Program-made: the position numbers and the translations under genes
Notes under the pieces: model-generated
The model's database searches: none
What the model saw: only the letters and a program-made list of their open reading frames with translations
What the model was told of the DNA's origin: nothing
Shown here: positions 16,697 to 24,760 of the stretch, piece after piece
Layout: each line of letters starts with the position of its first letter
How positions within the stretch are numbered: position 1 is the stretch's first letter
DNA from: Comamonadaceae bacterium
Lineage (GTDB): Bacteria; Pseudomonadota; Gammaproteobacteria; Burkholderiales; Burkholderiaceae_C
Length of the DNA stretch: 41,335 bases
Direction of reading: 5' to 3'
NCBI GenBank assembly: GCA_011391745.1
Contig: JAABPX010000022.1
Coordinates: 1 to 41,335, forward strand

Positions 16697-16723
16697 AGGG
16701 GACATTACTACTTTGGGCTCACA
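16697..16723. repeat. IS terminal inverted repeat, right
   Basis: Read on the minus strand it begins TGTGAGCCC and ends AATGTCCCCT, mirroring the left end. It stops 27 bp before the TACAAT box upstream of the cobalamin riboswitch. Confidence 0.8.
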
Positions 16724-16755
16724 TTGGGTTTTAGAAAGTAATGCTCGCTTACAAT
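16724..16755 (+). promoter_or_regulatory. Candidate promoter of the B12 operon next to the IS end
   Basis: TACAAT at 16750-16755 is a good -10 just ahead of the aptamer. The only -35-like sequence, TTGGGT at 16724-16729, touches the IS end and is 20 bp away, which is too far for a normal spacer. The original -35 region may have been cut off by the IS. Confidence 0.35.
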
Positions 16756-16760
16756 GACTT

Positions 16761-16976
16761 TTGTTGGTGCTCGCTGCGTGGTTCACACGCCGCAGTTCAA
16801 CGGGAAGCAGGAAGGTCGCGTCGCTCGCTCGGCAACACCCAACCTGCGCTGCCCCCGCAACGGTCAAGCGGACGAGCCCTCGTGCTCCGCTTCTGTCACT
16901 CCAGCCACTGAGCGCCTTGAACAAGTGCTTGGGAAGGCGACAGAGGTTGTTTCTGCCAGCCCGGATACCGGCCAAC
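16761..16976 (+). promoter_or_regulatory. Cobalamin (adenosylcobalamin-type) riboswitch
   Basis: The 5' untranslated region of the B12 operon contains the conserved aptamer elements in the right order: TTGTTGGTGC at the 5' end, GGGAAGCAGGAAGGTC (from 16803), CTGCGCTGCCCCCGCAACGG (about 16844), GCCACTGAGC (16904), GGGAAGGCGACAG (16931) and the B12 box AGCCCGGATACCGGCC (16958-16973). In this class, ligand binding lowers expression of B12 transport genes. The downstream genes are exactly a B12 uptake set, which confirms the reading. Confidence 0.95.
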
Positions 16977-16982
16977 ACGGTG

Positions 16983-17042
16983 GCGGTGCGCCCAAAGCGC
17001 GCCGCTGTGAAGCCCATGCACTGTCGGGGAAGGCGGTGAGGG
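16983..17042 (+). promoter_or_regulatory. Hairpin and purine-rich region between aptamer and btuB (candidate expression platform)
   Basis: GCGGTGCGC (16983-16991) and GCGCGCCGC (16997-17005) form a 9-bp hairpin with one G-U around the loop CCAAA. No T tract follows, so it is not an intrinsic terminator. Further on, GGGGAAGG (17026) and GGTGAGGG (17035-17042) are the only Shine-Dalgarno-like runs before btuB. Control by hiding the ribosome-binding site is therefore more likely than termination, but the switching partner is not identified. Confidence 0.45.
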
Positions 17043-17064
17043 CGCTGTTGCTTTGTTATTCATC

Positions 17065-18936
17065 ATGAAAAAATCCTTTTGCGCGTATGCGCTTGCGCCA
17101 GCCGTGTCTGTTTTGTCATTGGCCATGACCGTTCCCGTCCGGGCCCAAAACGCTGTGATGGATCCGGTGGTGGTCACGGCGTCTAGGGCGGCCACGCCTT
17201 TGTCCGAGGTTTTGGTGTCTTTGGATGTCCTGGATCGCTCCGCCATTGAACAAACCCAAGCCAGTTCGCTGGCCGATTTGCTCAGCCGTTTGGCGGGCTT
17301 TGAGTTTGGCCGCAACGGCGGTCCCGGCACCACCACTTCGTTTTTCTTGCGTGGGCACAACAGCGTTAACGTGGTGGTGCTGGTCGACGGTGTTCGTGCA
17401 GCGACCGACGGGATTGGCGCCGTTTCGGCAATTGACATTCCCTTGCACCGCATTGAACGTGTGGAGGTCATGCGAGGCAACGCCAGCGCCTTGTACGGCA
17501 ATGCCGCCAACGGGGGTGTGATTCACATTTTCACGCGCCAAGACGCGGGTGTTTCGGCCCAAGTGGGCGTGGGCAATGCGGGTGCCCGATCGGCCAACGT
17601 TGCACTGGCCACCACCATTGGTCAAACGGGGGTGTCTTTGCGCCTTGGCCAAGACCGTTCGGCCCAGCTGTCTTCGATGCGCGTGGACCAACGACCCGCA
17701 GCCAACCCAGACAAAGACCAAACCACGTCCAACTCCTTGGCTTTGGCTTTGGATCACCCCATTGATGGGGCGCACAGCGTCAAACTGTCGGTTTCGGTGG
17801 ATGATGTCAGCAGCCAATACGACGACGATGGGTTCGGTTTTGGTCAACCCAGTGACGTGCACGAGCTGGACCGCCAGACCCGAGCCAATCAAATTGTGTG
17901 GACGGCCCAGTACCACCCCAATTGGACTTCCGAGTTGGCCTTGAGCCACACCACCCAGGAACTGCAAGATCGCCAAAACGGCGTGCTCAAAACCGGTAGC
18001 TTCACCTACGGTCTGGCCAAGAGCCAACAAAATGGTTTGCGCTGGACCAACGAAGTGGCCTTGGGTGACCAAACGCAGCTGGTGCTCGGTTTGGACCACA
18101 GTGTCGAAGACTTCGAGTCCGATGCGGTGCTCAGCGGCTACAACACGACCAAAACCAACACCGGCTACTTTGCCGGTTTGGGCACGCAAGTCCAACGCTG
18201 GACCTGGCAAGCCAACCTGCGTCACGACCGCTTGAGTACGCTCAACCGGCGCCAGGCGACGAAGACCGACGACTCGGTGAACTCCGTGCTCTTGGGCACG
18301 GGCTATGAGATCAATGCGCATTGGAAAATTTTGGCCAATGCCTCCACGGGTTTTAGAACCCCATCGGTGGGCGAACGCGCGGCCAGTTCGGCGACGTTGA
18401 AGAACGAGCAATTCCAAAGCCGTGAGATCAGCACCGTTTACCAATCGGGTCCGACCCGTGCCAAGTTGACGTACTTCGAGTCCGACATGAAGGATTTGAT
18501 CGCCTACAACAGCGCGTTCAGTTTGGTCAACCTGAAGGCTGAGAACTCGGGTGTTGAGGCCTCGGCTGAGACCACCGTGGGTTCAACCGACTTGGCCATT
18601 CGCTGGACCGAACAAAACCCGCGCAACCTGGACACCAGCAAAGCCTTGGCGCGTCGTGCCAAGCGTTTGGTTTCGGTGGACTTGAAGCAGCCTGTGGGGC
18701 AACACCACGTGGGCTTGTCCGTGGGCTACCAGGGTGAGCGACGTGACAGCGATTTTTCTAACCAAATGCTCGACGCGTACACCTTGGTGGGGCTCAACGC
18801 CTCCTACAAGATCAGCCCACAATGGCGTCTGGTGGGCCGCTTGGAGAACGTGACCGACACCGATTACCAACTGGCCCATGGCTACAGCACGCCAGGACGT
18901 TCGGCCTTTGTGACAGTGAATTACACCGCTCGCTGA
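17065..18936 (+). CDS. btuB: TonB-dependent vitamin B12 receptor BtuB
   Basis: 623 residues from ATG 17065. In-frame TTG 17053 is 10 nt after GGTGAGGG and is a real alternative, since ATG 17065 has no Shine-Dalgarno. The signal peptide ends near VRA-Q (residue 27), and a TonB box, DPVVVTAS, is at 33-40. A plug domain follows (LADLLSRLAGFEFGRNGGPGTTTSFFLRGHNSVNVVVLVDGVR, then VEVMRGNASALYGNAANGGVIHI). The beta-barrel ends in a typical aromatic-rich strand (FVTVNYTAR). It takes cobalamin across the outer membrane with energy from TonB. The riboswitch in front supports the B12 assignment over siderophores. Confidence 0.93.
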   Translation: MKKSFCAYALAPAVSVLSLAMTVPVRAQNAVMDPVVVTASRAATPLSEVLVSLDVLDRSAIEQTQASSLADLLSRLAGFEFGRNGGPGTTTSFFLRGHNSVNVVVLVDGVRAATDGIGAVSAIDIPLHRIERVEVMRGNASALYGNAANGGVIHIFTRQDAGVSAQVGVGNAGARSANVALATTIGQTGVSLRLGQDRSAQLSSMRVDQRPAANPDKDQTTSNSLALALDHPIDGAHSVKLSVSVDDVSSQYDDDGFGFGQPSDVHELDRQTRANQIVWTAQYHPNWTSELALSHTTQELQDRQNGVLKTGSFTYGLAKSQQNGLRWTNEVALGDQTQLVLGLDHSVEDFESDAVLSGYNTTKTNTGYFAGLGTQVQRWTWQANLRHDRLSTLNRRQATKTDDSVNSVLLGTGYEINAHWKILANASTGFRTPSVGERAASSATLKNEQFQSREISTVYQSGPTRAKLTYFESDMKDLIAYNSAFSLVNLKAENSGVEASAETTVGSTDLAIRWTEQNPRNLDTSKALARRAKRLVSVDLKQPVGQHHVGLSVGYQGERRDSDFSNQMLDAYTLVGLNASYKISPQWRLVGRLENVTDTDYQLAHGYSTPGRSAFVTVNYTAR

Positions 18937-18939
18937 GCC

Positions 18940-19740
18940 ATGCGCATCGGTCCCCAACGCATCGTCTGCCTCACCGAAGAAACGACGGAGTGGCTTTACC
19001 TGCTGGGGGAAGAGGCGCGCATCGTGGGCATCTCGGGCTACACGGTGCGCCCTCGCCGAGCGCGAGAAGAAAAGCCCAAAGTCAGTGCGTTTTTGAGCGC
19101 CAAGATCGACAAAATCTTGACGCTCCAACCCGACGCGGTCTTTGGGTTTTCCGACTTACAAGCCGACATTGCTGCTGCACTGATCCGGGCGGGCGTACAA
19201 GTCACGGTATTTAACCAACGCAGCGTGGACGAGATTGTGTCCGTGCTCTACCAAATCGCGGCCATGGTGGGGCAGGCCGAACAGGGCCTGGCGTGTTTGG
19301 CGGCCATCCGCGCCGAGCTCGACGCCATCGCTGAGCGGGCCTCGCGTTTCAAGCGCCGACCGCGTGTGTATTTTGAAGAATGGGATGGGCCGCACATCAG
19401 CGCCATCCGTTGGGTCTCTGAATTGATCACCATCGCCGGAGGCGACGATATCTTTCCCGAACTCGCTGTCATGCCCTTGGGCAAAGACCGCATCATTGCC
19501 GACGCGTCCACCATCATCGAGCGGGCACCCGACATCATCATCGGCTCTTTGTGTGGCAAAAAATTCCGCACTGACAACGTGGCCGCACGCCCCGGTTGGC
19601 AAGACGTGCCCGCGGTGCGCCACGCCCAGGTGTTCGAGATCAAATCGGCTGACATCTTGCAGCCCGGACCGGCGGCCCTGACCGATGGGGTGGCCCAGCT
19701 GCACCGCTGCTTTGCTCAATGGGAGGCTCAACATGCGTGA
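18940..19740 (+). CDS. BtuF-like cobalamin-binding protein lacking a signal peptide
   Basis: 266 residues with the periplasmic-binding-protein type III fold: RIVCLTEETTEWLYLLGEEARIVGISGY at the N-terminus, then ILTLQPDAVFGFSDLQADIAAALIRAGVQVTVF. The later YFEEWDGPHISAIRWVSELITIAGGDDIF resembles the EEW..P...W..E....GG motif of B12-binding COG0614 proteins. The conserved fold begins at residue 6, there are only 3 nt after the btuB stop, and no hydrophobic leader is present, so as written the protein stays in the cytoplasm. It overlaps btuF by 8 nt. Possible roles are cytosolic corrinoid binding or hand-over; an unusual export route is less likely. Confidence 0.8.
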   Translation: MRIGPQRIVCLTEETTEWLYLLGEEARIVGISGYTVRPRRAREEKPKVSAFLSAKIDKILTLQPDAVFGFSDLQADIAAALIRAGVQVTVFNQRSVDEIVSVLYQIAAMVGQAEQGLACLAAIRAELDAIAERASRFKRRPRVYFEEWDGPHISAIRWVSELITIAGGDDIFPELAVMPLGKDRIIADASTIIERAPDIIIGSLCGKKFRTDNVAARPGWQDVPAVRHAQVFEIKSADILQPGPAALTDGVAQLHRCFAQWEAQHA

Positions 19741-20608
19741 GCTTTGGTTGTGCCTGTTGGGCTGGGTGGCGCTCAGCGCCTCGGCCACCACCGTGCTCGA
19801 CGATCGCCAACAGGCGGTGCACATCCCCACCGCGCCGCAGCGCATTGTCAGCCTGTTGCCGTCGCTCACCGAAACCGTGTGTGTGCTTGGCCGCTGCGAG
19901 CGCTTGGTGGGCGTGGACCGCTATTCCAATTGGCCCGCGTCGGTGCGATCGGTGCCGGTGGTGGGCGGCGGTTTGGACCCGAGCATTGAACGCATCGTTT
20001 CGCTCAAGCCCGATTTGGTGTTGGCGGCGGGCTCCACCCGAGGGGCCGAACGTTTGGAAGCCTTGGGTTTGAAGGTTTTGCGCTTGGAGCCGCGCAACCA
20101 CGCCGATGCGCAACGCGTGTTCAACGTGGTGGGGCAGGCCTTGCACTTGCCCGCCGGGGACGTGCAGCGCGCTTGGCAGCGCATCGAAGCCGATGTGACA
20201 GCAGGGGTGGGCGGCTTATCGCCCGCCGCGCGTTCGATGCGGGTGTACGTGGAGGTCAGCCCCACGCCGCACGGCGCGAGCGAGTCATCTTTCATCGGTG
20301 AGACCTTGCAGCGCATGGGCGTGGGCAACATCCTGCCTGGCCGCTTGGGACCGTTCCCCCAGGTCAACCCCGAGTTCGTGGTGTTGGCCCAGCCCGACGT
20401 GATTTTGGTGGGCGACAGCAGCCGCGAGGGTTTGCTCAAACGCCCCGGATGGTCGCGCTTGTTGGCCGTCCAACAACAGCGCCTGTGTGTGCTGACGCCC
20501 AGCGAATCGGACATGCTGGTGCGTGCGGGGCCGCGCATGGCCGAGGGGGTTCGATTGATGGTCGCTTGTTTGAACCGCGTGAGCGCCGCGAAGGCGGCCC
20601 GCCCATGA
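19733..20608 (+). CDS. btuF: Periplasmic vitamin B12-binding protein BtuF
   Basis: 291 residues from ATG 19733, which overlaps the previous gene. The signal peptide (LWLCLLGWVALSASA) is cut after about Ala18. The mature protein has the BtuF/FhuD fold: RIVSLLPSLTETVCVLGRCERLVGVDRYSNWP, then IERIVSLKPDLVLAAGSTRGAERLEALGLKVLRLE, and VLAQPDVILVGDSS. It delivers B12 from the periplasm to BtuCD. The ATGA overlap with btuC indicates coupled translation. Confidence 0.92.
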   Translation: MRELWLCLLGWVALSASATTVLDDRQQAVHIPTAPQRIVSLLPSLTETVCVLGRCERLVGVDRYSNWPASVRSVPVVGGGLDPSIERIVSLKPDLVLAAGSTRGAERLEALGLKVLRLEPRNHADAQRVFNVVGQALHLPAGDVQRAWQRIEADVTAGVGGLSPAARSMRVYVEVSPTPHGASESSFIGETLQRMGVGNILPGRLGPFPQVNPEFVVLAQPDVILVGDSSREGLLKRPGWSRLLAVQQQRLCVLTPSESDMLVRAGPRMAEGVRLMVACLNRVSAAKAARP

Positions 20609-21606
20609 ACACCCCTGTTCACACACGGCGCTGGGCTTGGGGCTTGATGCTGCTGGGCGTGTTGTGCGTGGGCTTGGGCACCCTGGCCGGCAGTGAGGGT
20701 TGGCAGGTGTGGTGGTCGATGGACGGTGCAGTGATTCATTCGGTGGTGCTCGATATCCGCTTGCCGCGCAGCGTGGGTGCTTGGTTGGGCGGGGCCTTGT
20801 TGGGTTTGGCTGGGGCCGTGGCGCAAGGCCTGTTTCGCAACCCCTTGGCCGACCCGTATTTGTTGGGCAGTGCGTCTGGTGCGTCTTTGGGGGTGGCGGT
20901 GTATTTGAGCCTGCTGGGTGGCGGTGCGTGGGCCGTGGGCTTGGCCCACCGCTTGGGGCTGACGGGCGCGGCGTTTGTGGGCGCGGTGGTGGCGGTGTTG
21001 TTGACCTTGGCCCTGGCCCGGGGTGTGCAACAAACCTTGCGCTTGCTGCTCGCGGGTGTGGTGGTGGGCGTGGTTTTGGGTGCGCTCACGTCCCTGTTGG
21101 GTTTGTTGCAGCCGCAGGTCTTGCAAACCATGCAGGGCTTTATGTTGGGCTCCACCGCCTTTGTGTCGTGGGCGGCTTGCCTGACCATGGCTGGGGTGTT
21201 GGTGTTGGGCTTGGTCTTGGCCACCGCGTTTGCGCGTGTGCTCGATGCCCTGACCTTGGGCGAGGCCACGGCCCAGAGCTTGGGCGTGCCCTTAGCGATG
21301 GCCCGTTTTGTGTTGATTGTGGTGTTGTCGCTGGCCACGGCGGCGGCGGTTGCACAAATGGGCTTGGTGGCCTTTGTGGGCTTGGCTGCGCCGCACGTGG
21401 TGCGATCCTGGGTGCGCACGACCCACGCTGGGGTGCTGTGGCTGTCGGCGGGTGTGGGCGGTGTGTTGTTGGTCTTGGCCGATACCTTGGCGCGTGTGTT
21501 GTTGGCGCCGCAAGAGTTGCCCGTTGGTGTGCTCACCGCCGTCTTGGGTGGTGGTTATTTGTTGTGGCGCTTGTACCGCGTCTCGGGTGCGGGAGGCCGT
21601 GCATGA
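20605..21606 (+). CDS. btuC: Vitamin B12 ABC transporter permease BtuC
   Basis: 333 residues from ATG 20605. It is very hydrophobic, with about ten membrane helices as in the FecCD/BtuC family. Hallmarks are LDIRLPRSVGAWLGGALLGLAGAVAQGLFRNPLADPYLLGSASGASLG near the N-terminus, and GLVAFVGLAAPHVVRSWVRTTH, the cytoplasmic coupling segment for the ATPase. The C-terminus PQELPVGVLTAVLGGGYLLWRLYR is also typical. Two copies with two BtuD form the inner-membrane importer. Overlaps both neighbours by 4 nt. Confidence 0.94.
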   Translation: MNTPVHTRRWAWGLMLLGVLCVGLGTLAGSEGWQVWWSMDGAVIHSVVLDIRLPRSVGAWLGGALLGLAGAVAQGLFRNPLADPYLLGSASGASLGVAVYLSLLGGGAWAVGLAHRLGLTGAAFVGAVVAVLLTLALARGVQQTLRLLLAGVVVGVVLGALTSLLGLLQPQVLQTMQGFMLGSTAFVSWAACLTMAGVLVLGLVLATAFARVLDALTLGEATAQSLGVPLAMARFVLIVVLSLATAAAVAQMGLVAFVGLAAPHVVRSWVRTTHAGVLWLSAGVGGVLLVLADTLARVLLAPQELPVGVLTAVLGGGYLLWRLYRVSGAGGRA

Positions 21607-22364
21607 CGCTCGCGCTCCAAGCCCAAGGTTTGTGTGTTCGGCTGGGCGATCGCTGGGCGTTGGACGGGGTGGACGTGTCGATCGCGGCGGGTCAGTGGAC
21701 CTGCGTGGTTGGGCCCAACGGGGCGGGCAAGTCGACCCTGCTCAAAGCCTTGGCCGGCTTGGTGCCGCACCAAGGCCAGGTGTGGTGGCAAGGCCAAGAC
21801 CGCGAGCGGCTGAACCGCCGCACGCGCGCGCAACAACTGTCGTGGTTGGGGCAGGGCGAAAGCACCACCTTGGACCTTCGGGTTTGGGACGTGGCCATGC
21901 TCGGGCGTTTGCCGCACCAACCTTGGCTGGGCGCACCCTCAAGCACCGATGCGCAGATGTGCGAAGCCGCGCTCAAAGCCACCCAAGCCTGGGAGTGGCG
22001 TGAGCGCACGCTGGGCGAACTCTCCGGCGGCGAGCGCCAGCGCGTACTCTTGGCCCGCGCCATGGCGGCCAATGCGCCCATCATGCTGATGGACGAACCC
22101 TTGGCCAATTTGGATCCGCCGCACCAAGTGGATTGGCTGGAGCAGGTGCAGTGCCTGCGCGCCCAAGGTACCACGGTGCTCAGCGTCTTGCACGAGATCG
22201 GCATGGCTTTGCACGCCGATCACATCATCGTTATGGCCGAAGGCCGCGTGGCGCACCACGGCGCTTGTGCCGACGAAGCCACCCACCGCGCCATTGAGGC
22301 GGTGTTTGATCAGCGCATCCGCATCTTGGCGCTGCAAGACCAGTGGGTGGTTTTGCCCCACTGA
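21603..22364 (+). CDS. btuD: Vitamin B12 ABC transporter ATPase BtuD
   Basis: 253 residues from ATG 21603. Walker A GPNGAGKST is at 37-45, the ABC signature LSGGERQRVLLARAM begins at 140, Walker B MLMDEP is at 161-166, and the switch histidine is in SVLHEIGMAL. It hydrolyses ATP at the inner membrane to drive import through BtuC. It is the last gene of the riboswitch-led operon. The stop is only 7 bp from the convergent nth stop, and no hairpin fits in the gap. Confidence 0.93.
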   Translation: MTLALQAQGLCVRLGDRWALDGVDVSIAAGQWTCVVGPNGAGKSTLLKALAGLVPHQGQVWWQGQDRERLNRRTRAQQLSWLGQGESTTLDLRVWDVAMLGRLPHQPWLGAPSSTDAQMCEAALKATQAWEWRERTLGELSGGERQRVLLARAMAANAPIMLMDEPLANLDPPHQVDWLEQVQCLRAQGTTVLSVLHEIGMALHADHIIVMAEGRVAHHGACADEATHRAIEAVFDQRIRILALQDQWVVLPH

Positions 22365-22371
22365 GGCCGCT

Positions 22372-23010
22372 TCAAGGCGCAGGGGTCTTGGGTTTGAAGT
22401 CGCAGTAGCTCGCCACCGAGCAGTGCCAGCACTGCGGCTTGCGGGCTTGGCACACGTATCGCCCGTGCAGGATCAGCCAGTGGTGCGAATCCACGGCGTA
22501 CTCGGCGGGCACGCGTTTCAAAAGTTGCATTTCAACGGCCAAAGGGGTTTTGCCAGGCGCCAAACCGGTGCGGTTGCTGACGCGAAAAATGTGCGTGTCC
22601 ACGGCCATGGTGGGCTCACCAAAGCCCACGTTGAGCACCACGTTGGCGGTTTTTCGGCCCACACCGGGCAAGGCCTCCAAGGCTTCGCGGGTGCGCGGCA
22701 CCTCGCCGCCGTGCCGCTCGACCAGCAAGCGGCAGGTCTCCAACAAATGTCGGGCTTTGCTGCGGTACAGCCCAATGGTTTTGATGTGCGACTCCAAGCC
22801 CTCCAAGCCCAAAGCGAACATGCGCTCGGGCGTTGGGGCCACGGCAAACAAGCGGCGCGTGGCCTTGTTCACGCCCACGTCGGTGGCCTGTGCCGAGAGC
22901 AAAACCGCCGCGAGCAACTCGAACACGCTCGTATACTCCAACTCGGTGTTGGGCTGCGGGTTGGCCGCTTTGAGGGTGGCAAAGAACGGCTCGATGAATG
23001 CTTTTTTCAT
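22372..23010 (-). CDS. nth: Endonuclease III (DNA glycosylase/AP lyase)
   Basis: 212 residues, standard length. It removes oxidised pyrimidines and cleaves AP sites. The helix-hairpin-helix LPGVGRKTANVVLNVGFG contains the catalytic Lys120, and the catalytic Asp138 is in VDTHIFRVSNRTG. Four cysteines (187, 194, 197, 203) in the CX6CX2CX5C spacing bind the 4Fe-4S cluster. Upstream it is divergent, with only 17 bp to the aminotransferase start, so the promoters must lie inside the neighbouring coding regions or overlap. Confidence 0.97.
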   Translation of the reverse strand: MKKAFIEPFFATLKAANPQPNTELEYTSVFELLAAVLLSAQATDVGVNKATRRLFAVAPTPERMFALGLEGLESHIKTIGLYRSKARHLLETCRLLVERHGGEVPRTREALEALPGVGRKTANVVLNVGFGEPTMAVDTHIFRVSNRTGLAPGKTPLAVEMQLLKRVPAEYAVDSHHWLILHGRYVCQARKPQCWHCSVASYCDFKPKTPAP

Positions 23011-23027
23011 GATCTGGATTGTGTCGT

Positions 23028-24224
23028 ATGGCTATCCCTTTTGCTGATCGCTTGAACAACGTCGAAACCTCCGCCATTCGTGAGCTGTTCAAGCTCTTGG
23101 GCAAGCCCGGCATCATCAGTTTTGCGGGTGGTTTTCCCGACAGTGCTTTGTTCGATGTCGACGGCATTCGTGAAGCGAGCTTGGCCGCTTTGGCTCAAGA
23201 GCCCGGTGCGGCTTTGCAATATGGGGCCACCGAAGGCTACGGTCCTCTGCGCGAACAGATCGCCGCTTTCATGAACGGCAAGGGCGCTGCGGTGGCGCCC
23301 GAGCAATTGATCGTGACCACCGGCAGTCAGCAAGCGTTGGATTTGCTGGGCAAAACCCTGATTGGCCCGGGCGATAAGGTGATTGTTGAAGGCCCCACTT
23401 TTTTGGCCACCATTCAGTGTTTCCGTTTGTACGGTGCCGATCTGATCAGCGCGCCCTTGGACGAGGAGGGCGTGGACGTGGACCGCTTAGAGCGGCTCAT
23501 CGTGGAGCACCGCCCCAAGTTTGTTTATTTGATTCCCACGTTTGGTAACCCCAGCGGGCGCATGCTGGGGTTGGCGCGTCGCCGCCGCATTTTGGAACTG
23601 GCCGTTCAACACAAGACCATCGTGGTGGAAGACGACCCCTACGGAGACCTCTATTTTGGCGAAGCCCCACCGCCGAGCCTCTTGGCTTTGAGCCCCTCGG
23701 TGCCAGGCAGCGCAGACCTGTTGGTGCATTGCGGTTCGCTCTCCAAAGTCTTGTCGCCCGGTTTGCGCGTGGGCTGGATGGTGGCCCCGGCCGAACTCTT
23801 GGCCAAAGCCACCATGTGCAAACAGTTCAGCGACGCCAACACCAGCACCTTTGCTCAAGCGGTGGCCGGGCAGTATTTGAAGTCGGGCCGCATGCCAGAG
23901 ACTTTGGCTCATGTGCGGCGTGTGTATGCCGAGCGCGCTCGTGCCATGGCCGATGCCCTTCGCCAAGAATTGGGCCAAGCCGTGTCTTTTGTGGAGCCGC
24001 AGGGTGGCTTGTTCATTTGGGCCCGATTGACCGGCATGGATGGTGGGCCAACCGATGGTGCCGCGTTCTCAAAGCGGGCGGTGGAGCAGGGCGTGGCCTT
24101 TGTGCCAGGCGCGCCGTTTTTTGCCTCTCACCCCGATCACGCGACTTTCCGCATGAGTTTTGCCACCGTTGGGGTGGACAAAATTCAGGAAGGCGTGGCG
24201 CGTTTGCTCAAGGCCTTGCACTGA
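23028..24224 (+). CDS. PLP-dependent aminotransferase (fold type I, LysN/2-aminoadipate-type)
   Basis: 398 residues from ATG 23028. The PLP-binding lysine is K240 in HCGSLSKVLSPGLRVGW. Other motifs are ISFAGGFPDSALFD, LQYGATEGYGPLREQIA and VVEDDPYGDLYFGEAPPPSLLAL. The GGFPD and TEGYGPLRE segments place it with MocR-related, stand-alone aminotransferases such as LysN and aromatic or branched-chain enzymes. The true substrate cannot be read from sequence. There is no N-terminal DNA-binding domain, so it is an enzyme and not a MocR regulator. Confidence 0.88.
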   Translation: MAIPFADRLNNVETSAIRELFKLLGKPGIISFAGGFPDSALFDVDGIREASLAALAQEPGAALQYGATEGYGPLREQIAAFMNGKGAAVAPEQLIVTTGSQQALDLLGKTLIGPGDKVIVEGPTFLATIQCFRLYGADLISAPLDEEGVDVDRLERLIVEHRPKFVYLIPTFGNPSGRMLGLARRRRILELAVQHKTIVVEDDPYGDLYFGEAPPPSLLALSPSVPGSADLLVHCGSLSKVLSPGLRVGWMVAPAELLAKATMCKQFSDANTSTFAQAVAGQYLKSGRMPETLAHVRRVYAERARAMADALRQELGQAVSFVEPQGGLFIWARLTGMDGGPTDGAAFSKRAVEQGVAFVPGAPFFASHPDHATFRMSFATVGVDKIQEGVARLLKALH

Positions 24225-24230
24225 AGCGGG

Positions 24231-24710
24231 TCAGGGGCGCTGGGGCGGCGGAACCCGGCGTGCCCCGTTAAAGCGCGTTTTCCAGTACGACGTGTTCATG
24301 CTTTCAACACGCACCTGTGCGCCCGTGCGGGGTGAGTGAATGAATCGGCCTTCGCCTAGGTAGATGCCCACGTGGCTGAACGCTCGGCGCAAGGTGTTGA
24401 AAAACACCAAATCGCCCGGCTGCAGTTCCGCGCGGTCAATGGTCAGCGTGGCGCGGGCTTGTTCGTGTGCGCTTCTGGGCAGGTGGACGCTTTCGGCTTG
24501 CTCAAACACGGCTTTGACAAAGCCGCTGCAGTCCAGACCCGTGGCCCCGCTGTTGCCGCCGCGCACATAGGGCGTGCCAATGTAGCCCATGGCATCCAAC
24601 AGCAATGCCGATCGCTGCGGCACTTCAAGCTCGTCTTGGCTTTGGGCGGGTATTTGTGCGCAGGCTGGCATGGACAAGCACAGCGCAAGGAGGCAGGTGG
24701 TCAATCGCAT
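24231..24710 (-). CDS. NlpC/P60 family cell-wall hydrolase
   Basis: 159 residues from ATG 24710 (GTG 24719 in frame). The signal peptide ends near ACA-Q; the MPAC sequence is a poor lipobox, so a soluble periplasmic protein is more likely than a lipoprotein. The catalytic triad is Cys61 (GLDCSGFVKAVF), His113 (FSHVGIYLG) and His125 (FIHSP). GYIGTPYVRGG and QPGDLVFFNT are also family motifs. Such enzymes cut peptide stems of peptidoglycan. The stop is 6 bp from the convergent aminotransferase stop. Confidence 0.92.
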   Translation of the reverse strand: MRLTTCLLALCLSMPACAQIPAQSQDELEVPQRSALLLDAMGYIGTPYVRGGNSGATGLDCSGFVKAVFEQAESVHLPRSAHEQARATLTIDRAELQPGDLVFFNTLRRAFSHVGIYLGEGRFIHSPRTGAQVRVESMNTSYWKTRFNGARRVPPPQRP

Positions 24711-24760
24711 GGCACACACGATAATGCATTTTTGCCCATTGTTTGTTCAGGACCTCATTC

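Larger units (their letters stand above)
15207..16723 (-). mobile_element. ISNCY/IS1202-like insertion sequence
   Basis: About 1,517 bp with one transposase on the minus strand. I placed the ends by a 27-bp imperfect terminal inverted repeat, 15207-15233 and 16697-16723, matching at 23 of 27 positions and beginning TGT. Inside each end a second copy of the ATGTCCCCT motif recurs (ATGTCACCT near 15254, and AGGGGACAT near 16674), which looks like paired transposase-binding sites. I see no flanking target duplication. The insertion lies between the RnfH-family gene and the B12 riboswitch promoter. Confidence 0.85.

Noticed and set aside
20700..21602. Upstream extension of the btuD frame through btuC
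   Set aside because: The extension overlaps all of btuC in another frame. The true start is ATG 21603 at the ATGA junction, followed at once by the ABC domain.
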